Source of the DNA: Zygnema cylindricum
Lineage: Eukaryota; Streptophyta; Zygnematophyceae; Zygnematales; Zygnemataceae
DNA: 52,264 bases
NCBI GenBank assembly: GCA_037447655.1
Contig: JBBHKE010002620.1
Coordinates: forward strand, 135,152-187,415
Direction: 5' to 3'
This document shows positions 11,477-21,713 of the stretch, piece after piece. Positions within the stretch are counted from its first letter, which is position 1; each line of letters opens with the position of its first letter. A program made the translations under genes and the position numbers. Below the pieces are notes generated by a model, which was not told the origin of the DNA, did no database searches, and saw only the letters and a program-made list of their open reading frames with translations.

Positions 11477-12559
11477 TGAAATTTTATGGGCTCCATTGCC
11501 CACAGAATTTGTAGATCCAAAAGAAGCTAATCTAGATAGTGCCGACTCCAAGTTGATATAAACCCAAATAAATGATCCTTTGACAATAAGAACCCCAATA
11601 CACCTTCACCCCTTTGAAGAGAATACCTTCTGTGTGCTCAGTTCCACCACAGAATGCAAAGCTTGAATATGTGTTTTGGACAATACTCCCCACTTTGACT
11701 TTCCCACTGAATAAGTGCCACCCTGGCACGCAAAGACTCTGACCGACTACACCCGTGTGTAGCTTAGACTCCCTTGAGTCCGGAGCAAAAAGAATCACTG
11801 AATTTGCTCGTTATGGCTGGTCAAAGATGACCTTTATAGTTACAAGCTCTCTTAGAGAGAGATACCGAAATATCTCTAAGTCTTAGTCTGCCTACTCATG
11901 ACTACCTACTACTAGACCCTAGTCCAATAGGAACACTATATAGTACAAGAAGGTACGATGGGCGATGTACTTATTGTACGGCCATTGTACGACATGTCTA
12001 CAAGGTGACATGTGCCAAAGCGGAAGCAATGGTTCCTCCTCCCATCTTCTCTGGTGTCAAATAATGTGGCGCCACGTGGCACCGCGTGACGTTATCCCCA
12101 AAGGCCGCCAAAAGCTTATTGGGGGTGGTGGCTATTATGGTGGCTGTCCGATCAATTGTATTTATACGGCTTCGATTCGCTTCCATGCATCAATTGATTA
12201 ATGCTCGTTTTTGTTAGTCTGCTGCGAATTAGTCCTTTGAATCAATAGGTAAATATGCGTGAAACGTCTCACGTGTATTATTTCGATAGTAACTTAATGG
12301 ATAAGGCGTTGGTCTATTTAGTAGCCTACAGACCCTGGTTCAAATGGGGCCGGCGGCTGTATTTTGCTAAAACTAGTAAAATACTTTCTAATTCATTCTG
12401 CCTCCTTCTAAATGATACAGCAACCATGGCGTGCCTTTGGTCCTCTCTTTCTCTCTCTTTACATTCTAACTAAAATATAGAAGTGAACTATTAGTCACCT
12501 CTTTTCAACACTCTATTTATTTTTCCAACACAGACCTAGAAAATACATAAATTTCAACA
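11477..12559 (-). repeat. 5' LTR of the gag-only element
   Basis: It is the direct repeat of 8423-9520 with small differences. The tRNA-Arg-like segment is at about 12286-12356 (AACTTAATGGATAAGGCG, then GGTTCAAATGG). The differences from its partner, including the changed inner edge ACTTGAAATTTTATGGG, show the insertion is not recent. Confidence 0.85.
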
Positions 12560-12635
12560 ACATGTTTTTTTATTATTTTTCAAATGTGGATGTTTGACAT
12601 TGCGACATCTTAAATGGTTGCTGAATCAGCGACGA

Positions 12636-12780
12636 CAATCTATCGTCGCTGAATCTTGAAATGGCTCCAGATACTTCAACCAGCGATGAGCAGCATTGGT
12701 CGCTGAATTTAGCGACGAGCCGTCGTTGAACCAAATTTATTACGATATATATAATTTTTTTAAAGTGAATTAGGACTGAC
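12636..12780. repeat. Right copy of the 145-bp duplicated hairpin unit
   Basis: It matches 8271-8415 (TGGCTCCAGATACTTCAACC, AGCGATGAGC, GAATTAGGACTGACA). Just before it, TCAGCGACGACAATC and TATCGTCGCTGAATC at about 12624-12653 form a hairpin of the same motif as the 14.9-16.5 kb array. Confidence 0.65.
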
Positions 12781-14641
12781 AATTTTTTTTTTCTTTTATG
12801 TTTTTTTTTTCCTTTCCTTTCGTTGCAGAATACCAAAAAGCAAGTCGGTGGTGGAAGGGCCGGGTTGCGACATTGAGAGACATACGGGCGACGAAACATA
12901 CTTTGTCGTCTGCGGTATTTGGAAGAAGAAGTGTGGTGGTGACAAAGGCACTGCCGGGTAGGGGGAGGAAGGAGTTTCCATGGGTCACAGCAGTGCACTC
13001 AGAGTTGGTGGATGAGTTTTACCGCTTCAAGAAGGCGGGTATGAAAATGTCACAAACCATTGTAGGGACCATGGCTGCTCATATCATTAAACAAATGAAA
13101 GAGGAGAAATGGGAGACTATTCGTCGACAATAAGGGAAGGAGATTAAAATGAAAATGACAAAGCGATGGACGCAACGGTTTTGTGAAAAACACAGTATTG
13201 TGACGAGGGCTCAAAAAGGAAAATTACAATTAAGCCCGGAGAAGGAAGAATACATCGAAAAAACAGTAGCATATCACATGGGCGAATTAAAAAGAGGATT
13301 TTTATCAAGTTAGTTTTTAGAACATTTGTATAACTCATTGCTATATGCTGTAATATATGTTACATATATATTATTCTAACTTTTTTTTTTAAGGTTATAA
13401 ATGCAAATAAGCGAATGAAAATAGTTGCCCCAACCATCATATTATTTTGTGTTGTGTTTTACTTACAATTTTATGTGTTATTGTGATTATAGGTCGCTAC
13501 AACGAGGATCTAGTCGAAAACATGGACGAGACCCACATGGTTGTAAATATGGATAACAAAAAGACGTTGGGTTTTCGCGGGGACGAGGTGGTCAAATACG
13601 CGGATGTTGCCGGAGGTGGAGAGTCGATGACTTTGATGGTTCGACTCACGGGCAGAGTGAACGCCCGAATTGAATCTCCCATGTTAATCTTCGCCAACAA
13701 GCTCTGTTCTTATCCAATCAAGGGCATCCACGATGACATACCAGGTGTTTTTCTTTCCATATGTGTTTTTTTCCTATTAAATATTGACGCTATTGTCTAA
13801 CTTATTTTCCCTTGTACAAAAGACCCAAAATATTAAATAGGGGGTGATATGTTGTTTATATTGATTTCTCCCAAAACACTACTCGCCCTCTCTCTCCCTC
13901 CCTCACTCAATATCTTTTCCCACTTTTTTTTGTAGGAGTTTGTTACCGTACCGGGCCGAAAGGTTGGAACGACAAGACGGTCTTCCCACAATGGATCGCC
14001 GAACCGAGGTCATACCAAGGTGACCGTGATGGGCGTGGAAAGGTTATATTTGTGGACAACTGTGGCGGTCATAATATGTCCGAGGAATTAAACACCGCTT
14101 TACGTGCAAAGAGAACTACACTCCAATTTTTTCCTCCGTGTGCAACGCATTTAGTGCAACCTGCCGATTCATTTGTAATTTCTAAAATCAAAGAAGTGTG
14201 GTCAAGAAAATGGGAAGATTGGAAGATGAAGGGGGTAGAGAGCCACAAGTCGTCCTTACCTAGGGGCCAAAATTGGTCTGGTAAGTTAGTTGGACCGGGT
14301 AAAGCATTTTTCTTAAAGTTGGCACGTGATTTGATACGAGAGGTGAACGAAATGAAGGACAAAAATGGCATTGGATGGGCACGAAAGGCGATGATCCAGT
14401 GTGGATTGTCAGTAAAGGATGGCAAATGGGAGGAGAGCATGCTTACGCAAGATTTGCAACTCATAATAATGAAATGGCGAAATCATTTCGATGGCGACGA
14501 GGTGCCACCTCCATCGGCTCCCGCACGAGATTTACTCTAACTCCTTCGAGAGGCCGACATTCAAGATGATGAAGCCACTCATGACGAAGACTTAGAGGAA
14601 TACAGTGATTATGAGGCACTTTTTAGAGAAGTGGTTTAATT

Positions 14642-14924
14642 TGGAGTGGCGGTATAATAGATTATGGGCCGTTTGCCAAATCTTTTTATTAATAGTGTGG
14701 ATTTTTTTGTTATTTTTTTTTATGTTTTTTATTATAGGTTGTAACAAATACTTTTATTTTACCGCAGTATGCAAAATACATTGTATTTCTTTCTTTGACG
14801 ATGAATATTATCTATCCCTCTTTCATTTTTTGTTTTCATATTGTTTATGATATCTGAATGGCCAAAAATGTGGATGAAATGTATTTGTAGTGACGATGTA
14901 AAATCGTTTCTATGTTTGGATTAT
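14642..14924. other. 3' flank of the transposase, no gene
   Basis: AT-rich sequence follows the last transposase stop. It probably includes the 3' untranslated region; no clear polyadenylation signal can be singled out among many A/T-rich words. Confidence 0.35.
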
Positions 14925-16520
14925 CGTTCTTCCATTCAGCGACGAGATAGTCTCGTCGTTGAGTACCATAAGACCTTGTTTTAACCCAGTGTTTGTGCTG
15001 AATTGTTAAAAAAAAAATGTCATTCAGCAGTGAGGAATTCTCGTCGTTGACTGGCATAATTAAAAAAAATACCATTCAACGACAAGATAGTCTCGTCGCG
15101 ACGAGACTTTGTCGTCGCTGAGTACCTAAAGACCATGTTTTAACTCACTGTTTGTGTTGAATTGTGAAAAATGAAACATGCCATTCAGCAGTGAGGCATT
15201 CTCGTCGTTGACTGGCATAATTAAAAAAAATACCATTCAGCGACGAGATAGTCTCGTCGCGACGAGACTTTGTCGTCCCTGAGTACCTAAAGACCTTGTT
15301 TTGACTAACTGTTTGTGCTGAATTGTGAAAAATGAAACATGCCATTCAACACTGAGGAATTCTCGTCGTTGACTGGCATAATTAAAAAAAAATACCATTC
15401 AGCGACGAGATAGTATCGTCGCGACGATAATTTGTCGTCGCTGAGTACCTAAAGACCTTGTTTTGACTCAGTGTTTGTGCTGAATTATGAAAAATGAAAC
15501 ATGCTATTCAGCACCGAGGAATTCTCATCGTTGACTGTCAGAATAAAAAAAAAACCATTCAGTGACGAGACAGTTTCGTCGCTGAGTACCATAAGACCTT
15601 GTTTTGACACAGTGTTTGTGCTGAATGGTGAAAAATGAAGTATGCCGTTCAGCACTGAGGAATTATCGTGATTGTCTGGCATATAAAAAAAAAAAACACC
15701 ATTCAGGGACAAGATAGTCTCGTCGCGACGAGACTTTGTCGTCGCTGAGTACCTAAAGACCTTGTTTTGACTATGTTTGTGCTGAATGGTGAAAAAATGA
15801 AGCATGCTGTTCAGCACCGAGGAATTGTCGTTGGTTGACTGGCAAGATAGAAAAAACATACCATTCAGCGACGAGATAGTCTCGTCGCTGAGTTACCATA
15901 AGACTTTGTTTTGACTCAGTGATTGTGCCTGAATGGTGAAAAAATGAAGCATGATGTTCAGCACTGAGGAATTATCGTGATTGTCTGGCATAATTTAAAA
16001 AAAAATACCATTCAGGGACAAGATAGTCTCATCGCGACGAGACTTTGTCGTCGATGAATACCTAAAGACCTTGTTTTGACTATGTTTGTGCTGAATGGTG
16101 AAAAATGAAGCATGCCGTTCAACACTGAGGAATTATCGTGATTCTCTGGCATAATTAAAAAAAAAATACCATTCAGCGACGAGATAGTCTCGTCGCGACG
16201 AGACTTTGTCATCGCTGAGTACCTAAAGACCTTGTTTTGACTCAGTGTTTGTGCTGAATGGTGAAAAATGAAGCATGCCGTTCAGCACCGAGGAATTGTC
16301 GTTGTTGACTGGCAAGATAGAAAAACATACCATTCACCGACGAGATAGTCTCGTCGTTGAGTACCATAAGACCTTCATTTGACCTCAGTGTTTGTGCTGA
16401 ATGGTGAAAAAATGAAACATTGCCATTCAGCACCGAGGAATTCTCGTCGTTGACTGGCAAAAAAAAAAAAAAAATACAATTCAGTGACGAGACAGTTTCG
16501 TCGCTGAGTACCATAAGGGA
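14925..16520. repeat. Tandem array of about eleven CGACGA/TCGTCG hairpin units
   Basis: A unit of about 140-165 bp repeats, marked by ACCATTCAGCGACGAGATAG near 14932, 15071, 15231, 15396, 15557, 15699, 15860, 16008, 16170, 16331 and 16479. Each unit has an arm pair CGACGAGATAGTCTCGTCG, in many units extended to a double hairpin with CGACGAGACTTTGTCGTCG. This is followed by GAGTACCTAAAGACC, GTGTTTGTGCTGAAT, an A-rich run and a second CATTCAGCA...CTCGTCG word. The short minus-strand open frames here are by-products of the repeat. Position directly after the transposase and the shared motif in its introns point to subterminal repeats of the transposon. Confidence 0.85.
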
Positions 16521-17150
16521 GAGAGAGACAAAGAAAAAAAGGGAGATTGACTGAGATACAATAAATAATAAAATGAAAATAATGTGACATATTCCAAAAA
16601 AAAAAGTGTGAAAAACAATCACATGTGTGACAACGAAAATAGTTAACAATGACCACGCACTTCATCAAGTGTATGAAATAACATTTAAAAAACATATAGA
16701 ATTAAAATCACAGCACCCGTCATTGCAACAACATAAAAATGAATTACAATTTAAAAAACATGACATTAATACACTTGGAAATAAATTCAATCCTTTTCGC
16801 CTAAGAATGACGAAGAGGTTCACCGTAAAAAAACTACAATATGTACAACCAACATATTTTCTCAAAATTAAATATAATGTTAGTCTACATCAACGAAATG
16901 TACATCGGCTATAAAAATTATCCTTTGTAACAAATGATAATTCTAATAACCTCCTCTAACTCATGTAAACATGTGTTTGGAAGTACTAATATTAAATGGA
17001 GTAAAGATAACTCTATGACATTCCCACAATCTGTGCATTTGTTCCTCCATCACAATCAACTAACTGAATATAATCACGTGCCTACAACAGAGAAAAAAAT
17101 ACAACAATGGAGTTGGTTATAAAAATTAATGACATTAATGTGTAATTTTT
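16521..17150. other. AT-rich flank, no gene seen
   Basis: No coding pattern or terminal repeat can be supported. The right terminus of the pogo-type element is expected here or within the following polypurine tract, but I could not identify it. Confidence 0.35.
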
Positions 17151-17154
17151 AATG

Positions 17155-17995
17155 GGGGAGTAAACGGAGAGGGGAAAAGGGGAGTAAATGGGAGAGGGAG
17201 AAAGGGAAGAAGAAACCACATGATTTTGAGTATAGGAAAAGGAAATGGGAGAGGAAGAGGGAGATCGAGGGTTAGAGAGTACAACAATTTCAACGGGGGA
17301 GATAGAGTGAAAGGGAGAGGATAAAGAGTGGGAGAGGTGGCAACCTGAGGAGGGTGAGGAGAGAGGGAGAGTATGAGGTAATGGATGAGAGGGAGAGTAT
17401 GAGGTAATGGATGAGAGTGCGACATATTGTGAGGGTGAGAGGGAAAGGGAGAGGGGAAGGGAGAGAAAAAAGGAGAGGGAGAGATAGAGGCAGATGAAGG
17501 GAATGGGAAGAGGGAGAGGAATAAGGGAAGGGAGATACACCGCAGATCGAGAAAGTGAGACGGAGAGGGTAAGGGAAAGGGAGATGAAATGTAAGAGAGT
17601 ATGGAAGGGAGAGGGAAAGAGAGAGGGAGAGGGAGAGGGGAGGGAGAGGGGAAAGAGAGGGTAAAAGGGAGAGGAAGAGGGAAAGATAGAGGCAGATCGA
17701 AGAAGGGGAGAGGGAGAAGAGAGAGTGGGAGGGAGATAATGCGGCAGATCGAGGGAGTGGGGAGACGGAGAGGTATAGGGGAAGGGAGATAGTGAGGCAG
17801 ATCGAGAGGGTGAGAAGGAGAGGTAAAGGGAAAATGGAGAAGGAATGTGAGAGTAGAGAAAGGGAGAGGGAAAGAGAGAGGGAGAGGGATAGGGGAGGAG
17901 AGGGAAAGGGAGAGGGAATGGAGATAGATCGAGAGGGAGCGAGAGAGGTGAAGGGAGAGGGCATAAACAAGAGAGAGCACATTGTAAAAAACTTT
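17155..17995. repeat. 840-bp polypurine (GA-rich) tract
   Basis: The plus strand is almost entirely G and A, built from GGGAGA, GAGAGG and AGGGAG words, with short breaks such as GCAGATCGA repeated at intervals (17483, 17540, 17691, 17746, 17802). The long minus-strand open frames (up to 373 codons of Ser, Pro, Leu and Phe) come from the low complexity and are not genes. Such tracts can form triplex or block polymerases; that is general knowledge, not shown here. Confidence 0.85.
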
Positions 17996-17999
17996 CAAA

Positions 18000-18660
18000 A
18001 TTAAAAATGAGAGATTGGCATAGGTAGGTTTGGGTAAAAAACGAGCGTGAAAGAGGGGCGGAGGCAATGATAGGTAAATGGAGTGACGCGCCATAGAAGG
18101 AGCCGCCACGTGCGACCTCGAACCCATGACAATTAAACGAAGGTGGCGGCGGTATTTTCTCCTGCTTCTTCATGAAACGAATGAGAATGTGTTCGATTGA
18201 CAAAATGACGACGCATCGTCAGATCCCTAAAAAAAAAATAAAAAAAATTGGATGGATGAGATTCGTTCAATAAGGGATCCATTTTTTTGTGGATTATGTG
18301 CATTTGGCGTTAAGCCGTCCCAAATATCATCCACGACAAATGTTGTTTTTCATTCTAATTATTTTTATTCATTAATTGTAATTTGTGGTCCATTGTTACT
18401 TCGACCCCTTCTAAACGTATACATTAATTCTAATTTGGAGTGAAATCACCTATAAACACCATATTAGAATAAACATTTACGCTATTTTCGTTCGTTGTAC
18501 CGAAATAGAGTACATATTGACGCTAATTGGACAAAATACAAGTTTATAGTGTTTATATAAACTGAACAGTACAAAATCACATGAATCAAGAGTAAGCAGT
18601 TTTAAGACGGTTTTACGTGACTATAACATCATGACTTCGCACATGCGAATATATTTTACG
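18000..18660. other. Gene-free stretch
   Basis: It contains a GC-richer segment at 18050-18220 whose minus strand reads CATGGGTTCGAGGTCGC, faintly like a tRNA B box, but no A box or fold is evident. The remainder is AT-rich with no supported feature. Confidence 0.3.
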
Positions 18661-18662
18661 TT

Positions 18663-18938
18663 CACACTGCAAAAGTAGGCGTTTTTATGGTAGGCCTTTG
18701 GTCGGCGCCTTTATCGTAAGTTGTGTTATGGGCTTTTCATGTGATCTTCTTAGATCGCTACTTTGATCAGAGACCGTCCGATCGTCCGAATCTGACGATG
18801 TAAATAAAATTTGTTGGTCCGAATGTTTTAATTGGTCCGAATAGGTCTGAATACAATATGGGTCTTAAGGTCATATTGTATGTTTTGCATACAATAGGCA
18901 TATTGTATGGGCCTACTTTCACCTACTTTTGAACTATG
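18663..18938. mobile_element. hAT-like MITE, CATAGTTCAAAAGTAGG family, diverged
   Basis: The left end (CACACTGCAAAAGTAGG, three mismatches) and right end (CCTACTTTTGAACTATG) match the intact copy at 39206-39710. Shared interior words are GGCGTTTTTATGGTAGGCC, TTGTGTTATGGGCTTTTC and ACAATAGGCATATTGTATGG. I see no target duplication, so one edge has probably decayed. Confidence 0.65.
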
Positions 18939-18968
18939 GTTAAGAGTGTAAAAGTGTTTGCAATACTG

Positions 18969-19155
18969 TACACCGTGAATCGCTAAGTGTTCATGTTTTT
19001 TTTAATTCTCTTAAAACATATTTCTCCGTACACACATGTCCGATTGTGCATCTAACCGTTGCGATTGTAATCCAAGATTACCACCATCCGATCGGTGGTC
19101 TCAAACTGAAAATCGGACAAGTGTGTACGGAGAAAAGATGATTTAAGTGACAAAA
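18969..19155. mobile_element. TA-MITE, right end missing
   Basis: The left end TACACCGTGAATCGCTAAG and an internal inverted pair (CTCCGTACACACATGTCCGAT against ATCGGACAAGTGTGTACGGAG, each within about 20 bases) match the intact copy at 23771-24011. The copy stops just before a Mutator-like arm that begins at 19163. Confidence 0.65.
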
Positions 19156-19162
19156 AAAAATA

Positions 19163-19590
19163 GGGAATTGATCATGGCAGTGACTGTTTTAGTTGCGCAC
19201 AATCACTTACGTCATTTTGTGAAAGATTCTGCGTTTGAAGTACACATTGGTACAAGTAAAGTACCGTCGAGTATAAATTTGACGGGCAACCAGTTCGACA
19301 ACTTTGACTTTCAAAATTTTGTTACAACCGCTTAAAATTTTGCCGCGCTTGCGAACGTCGACCGGCATAATAAAGTTAGCAATTCGCACAGCCGGCGAAG
19401 GTTTATGGTAACAAAACTGCGACAACCACATGTAAATAAAAGTGTTGCAGACAGTCACTTTTTGTCATTACGTGAGCTCCACGGTGAGAGCACATGTTGG
19501 GTTTTAACTTAGCCGCAAAATCAAAATTTAATCGTCTAAGCGTTACATAGAACTTAGTCGCAAACTGAAGCATAACCTCTCAAAACTAAA
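19163..19590. repeat. One-arm copy of the Mutator-like foldback family
   Basis: GGGAATTG at its start, GACGGGCAACCAGTTCGACA, CGAACGTCGACCGGCATAAT and GCACAGCCGGCGAAGGTTTA follow the arm of 354-1631. A TA-MITE begins at 19592, close to its inner edge, and another ends just before it. Confidence 0.6.
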
Positions 19591-19591
19591 G

Positions 19592-20102
19592 TGCACCACG
19601 AATCATAATTAGAGTAAAGAATTAATTAGAGTTAAAAAACGAAAAAAAAAATATTTATTAACTCTAAATTGTGTAAAAAAAAAAAAAAACAAATTCTACT
19701 CTAATTTGGGTTTCTATCCGTACTAGTTATCCGCGCCGATATCATTACTGTAAATTAGGTACATTTACAAAATCTGACAAAACGTACAGTTTCACGTCAT
19801 TATGACATTTTGCATTACGCGGTTTGTGAAAACGCGGTTACATAATAACAACATGTATTAAATCATTTTTTGTACTTTTTTAGTTAACATAGTACAATTT
19901 AGCACGGTCAAACGTTGGCTCTACGCATCACTATTTAAAATGGACTATATTTGTGTTGTCAACGCTGATTCCCAAAGTACCTTAAATAATGTAAAGAATA
20001 ATTTAAAATGTTGTACTCTATTTAGGGTGATATAGTCAAAAGTTAAGGGGACGAAATTAGCGTACATGCCGCTAGTTAAGATTCACGGTGTACTGCAGTT
20101 TT
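19592..20102. mobile_element. TA-MITE copy
   Basis: The left end TGCACCACGAATCATAATTA is changed from the consensus at two or three positions. The right end, read inward, is TACACCGTGAATCTTAACTA. The interior carries ATTAGAGTTAAAAA and ATGACATTTTGCATTACGC words also seen at 26517 and 42801. Confidence 0.6.
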
Positions 20103-20147
20103 AAGAGGTACTGTCTAAGTTTGCGTCGAAGTTTAATGTAACGCTTA

Positions 20148-20883
20148 GGGTGACGTTCCATCAAGCGAAAAGTGGCTTAGTTTACAAAAATCCGCGACTC
20201 TCCATACCAAATCGTACTGCCTATTTTGTTTTTATACGAAAAACAACATTACAGAGAATCTTGCCGATACTCTCCGAAGGTCTTGGAGGTAATACAAGGC
20301 GTTGGGTGTTCATCTGCGATGAGTTCGCTTCATTTTTTTATATAGTTGTCAACCCACCTCGAAGAGGTGGTTTGGCAGATACAAAAAAAAAAATAGTGAC
20401 ACGCTGGACGATTAAGCTACGTGTCATGATGGAAAACCAACGAAAAATCTTAAGATTTGCACATGACACGCGCTTTTCAAAATACAGCCGAAAATAAAAA
20501 CGATATTTCGTAATATTCTTTCGTCAAGCTATTTTCGGTAACTTTTGTTCGTCACAATATTTCTCTCAAACGGCTTTCGTTATGTCCGGAAAAAGAAACC
20601 CTAAAAAAGGAGATGTCATACAAAATGGTGTTTGCAAAAAGTATAAAAGTTATGTCGTATGATTACTTCTTACGCAGGTACATGGTACGCAAGTGAAGAT
20701 TTGAAGTTAAGTTTATCGGTGCTAAAAATCTGAAAGATATTCATTATCGGATCGTAGCTTACGTGGCGCCAGTCAATTTAGAACACGTGGTTTCGAGACT
20801 ATACGTGATGGAATATCGACTCAATCGACCCGGTCACGAGAGTTGGCCGTACGATTACATAAACGTCTGATGGAACTTCACCC
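20148..20883. mobile_element. Harbinger-like element, same orientation as 2289-3008
   Basis: The ends are GGGTGACGTTCCATCA and TGATGGAACTTCACCC, flanked by TTA at 20145-20147 and 20884-20886. It is collinear with 2289-3008 through AAAACAACATTACA, CCACCTCGAAGAGGTGG and TGTCATACAAAATGG-type words. The right-hand TTA is shared with the next element. Confidence 0.8.
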
Positions 20884-20886
20884 TTA

Positions 20887-21657
20887 GGGTAACCTTCCAT
20901 CAGGGGTTCTTAGTAATCGTACGGTCACATTTGTTGGCAGTAATATTTGTAACACATTTCCATCAGGTCGTGCCAGTGAAGCAAAAATGGATTACGTGTT
21001 AGAATGCGATTGGTACCACGTAGGATCCTGTTGAGCCGCTCGGATTAATGAAAGATTTGAAAAGTACAAAATCTCAATTGCGTATCTGTACGGTCGGACG
21101 CGGATTAGAATATCTAGTAGCGTCACGCTAGTATACAATCTGTACGTCCTTGTATTTGTCGTTGTACCAACGGTCACGAAAAACGTTGCAAAATGAAAAT
21201 TTGTACAAATGTCCATGAATGTACCATTTGTACGTTCATGTATTGTCGTTGTTCCAACGGAGGCGTGACAAGATGTCCTACAACCAAGATTTTGTCGTCG
21301 AACAGGGTGGCTTTGATGTCAAAAGGTACACGCCATTTGCCACATGTAAGCTTATAACTTCACGTCCGTCGTGGATCGACTCTGACTTTTACAAGTGGAC
21401 CAATACATGCGTCCAGTAAGCGCAAAGTGTCCTCCTGAGGACAGTCGGAGGAGACTAGCCAAACAATGGATAGAAGGGGCATTTGCCTCGAAAGTTCAAA
21501 ATCGGACGGTCGAAGTTTTCGCCAAAAAGCTTGGAGAATCTTAACGAATTTCTTGTAAACATCTTATGTAAAAAAGAAAAAAAAACAGTACGGGTTAGTT
21601 TGAAAAGGTACTTTCTCCACTAAAAAACCCCACTTTTCGCCTGATGGAATATTACCC
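20887..21657. mobile_element. Harbinger-like element, inverted relative to its neighbour
   Basis: The left end GGGTAACCTTCCATCAGGGG and right end CCTGATGGAATATTACCC are flanked by TTA at 20884-20886 and 21658-21660. The TAATCGTACGG signature is at its left and the GCGAAAAGTGG signature (inverted) at its right, the reverse of 20148-20883, so the two stand tail to tail. The interior differs from the neighbour, making it a separate subfamily. Fragments recur at 27089-27893 (inverted) and 29274-29599. Confidence 0.78.
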
Positions 21658-21713
21658 TTAGTCATATTAGATTAGTAGCATGCGTTGCTTTCTATTCCTG
21701 CAGGCGCCCATAC

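Larger units (their letters stand above)
8423..12559 (-). mobile_element. Gag-only Ty1/copia-type LTR retrotransposon
   Basis: Two direct LTRs of about 1.1 kb (8423-9520 and 11477-12559) bracket only about 2 kb. Read on the minus strand the LTR begins TGTTGAAATT and ends AATTTCA. A polypurine tract AAAATAAGGGGAGTG abuts the 3' LTR at 9521 onward. ACATGTT occurs at both outer edges (8416-8422 and 12560-12566), consistent with a 5-bp target duplication plus chance matches. The interior carries a decayed gag and no protease, integrase, reverse transcriptase or RNase H, so it depended on a partner for movement. I could not find a convincing primer binding site. The insertion is in intron 1 of the pogo-type transposase. 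A third LTR copy is at 27946-29273. Confidence 0.85.
4884..14639 (+). pseudogene. Pogo-type DDE_1 transposase, four exons, two in-frame stops
   Basis: Exons read 4884-5283, 12829-13308, 13493-13744 and 13936-14540, or to 14639 past an in-frame stop. All junctions are GT-AG and keep frame (joins give TKYQKASRWW, LSSRYNED, DIPGVCYR). The product would be 577 residues, or about 610 if both TAA codons are read through. Exon 1 carries an acidic, proline-rich start and a basic stretch (VRRKLQHVSTKVARVRVINW). Exon 2 holds a CENP-B/Tc5-like DNA-binding half with KRWTQRFCEKHSI. Exons 3-4 hold the DDE_1 nuclease: Asp in NMDETHM, Asp in VDNCGGHN 113 codons later, Asp in QPADSF 37 codons after that (DD36D). 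TAA codons interrupt at 13131-13133 (after WETIRRQ) and 14538-14540, beyond which the frame continues LLREADIQDDEATHDEDLEE. The triad is intact, but the element is probably dead. Intron 1 is 7.5 kb and hosts a second gene and a retroelement. Confidence 0.88.

Noticed and set aside
13131-13133. TAA read as glutamine, as in some ulvophyte green algae
   Set aside because: RPL27 ends with TAA exactly after its conserved LRF terminus. The partner gene also has frameshifts, so simple decay explains the stops.
14925-16520. CRISPR-like array
   Set aside because: The units are long, diverged and contiguous, without short identical repeats separated by unique spacers, and the context is eukaryotic.
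15485-16649. Minus-strand open frames of 124 and 135 codons in the hairpin array
   Set aside because: They repeat with the array unit and contain no domain.
17082-18203. Open frames of 373, 330 and 230 codons on the minus strand
   Set aside because: They translate the polypurine tract into Ser/Pro/Leu/Phe runs with no domain. All three minus-strand frames are open there, as low complexity predicts.
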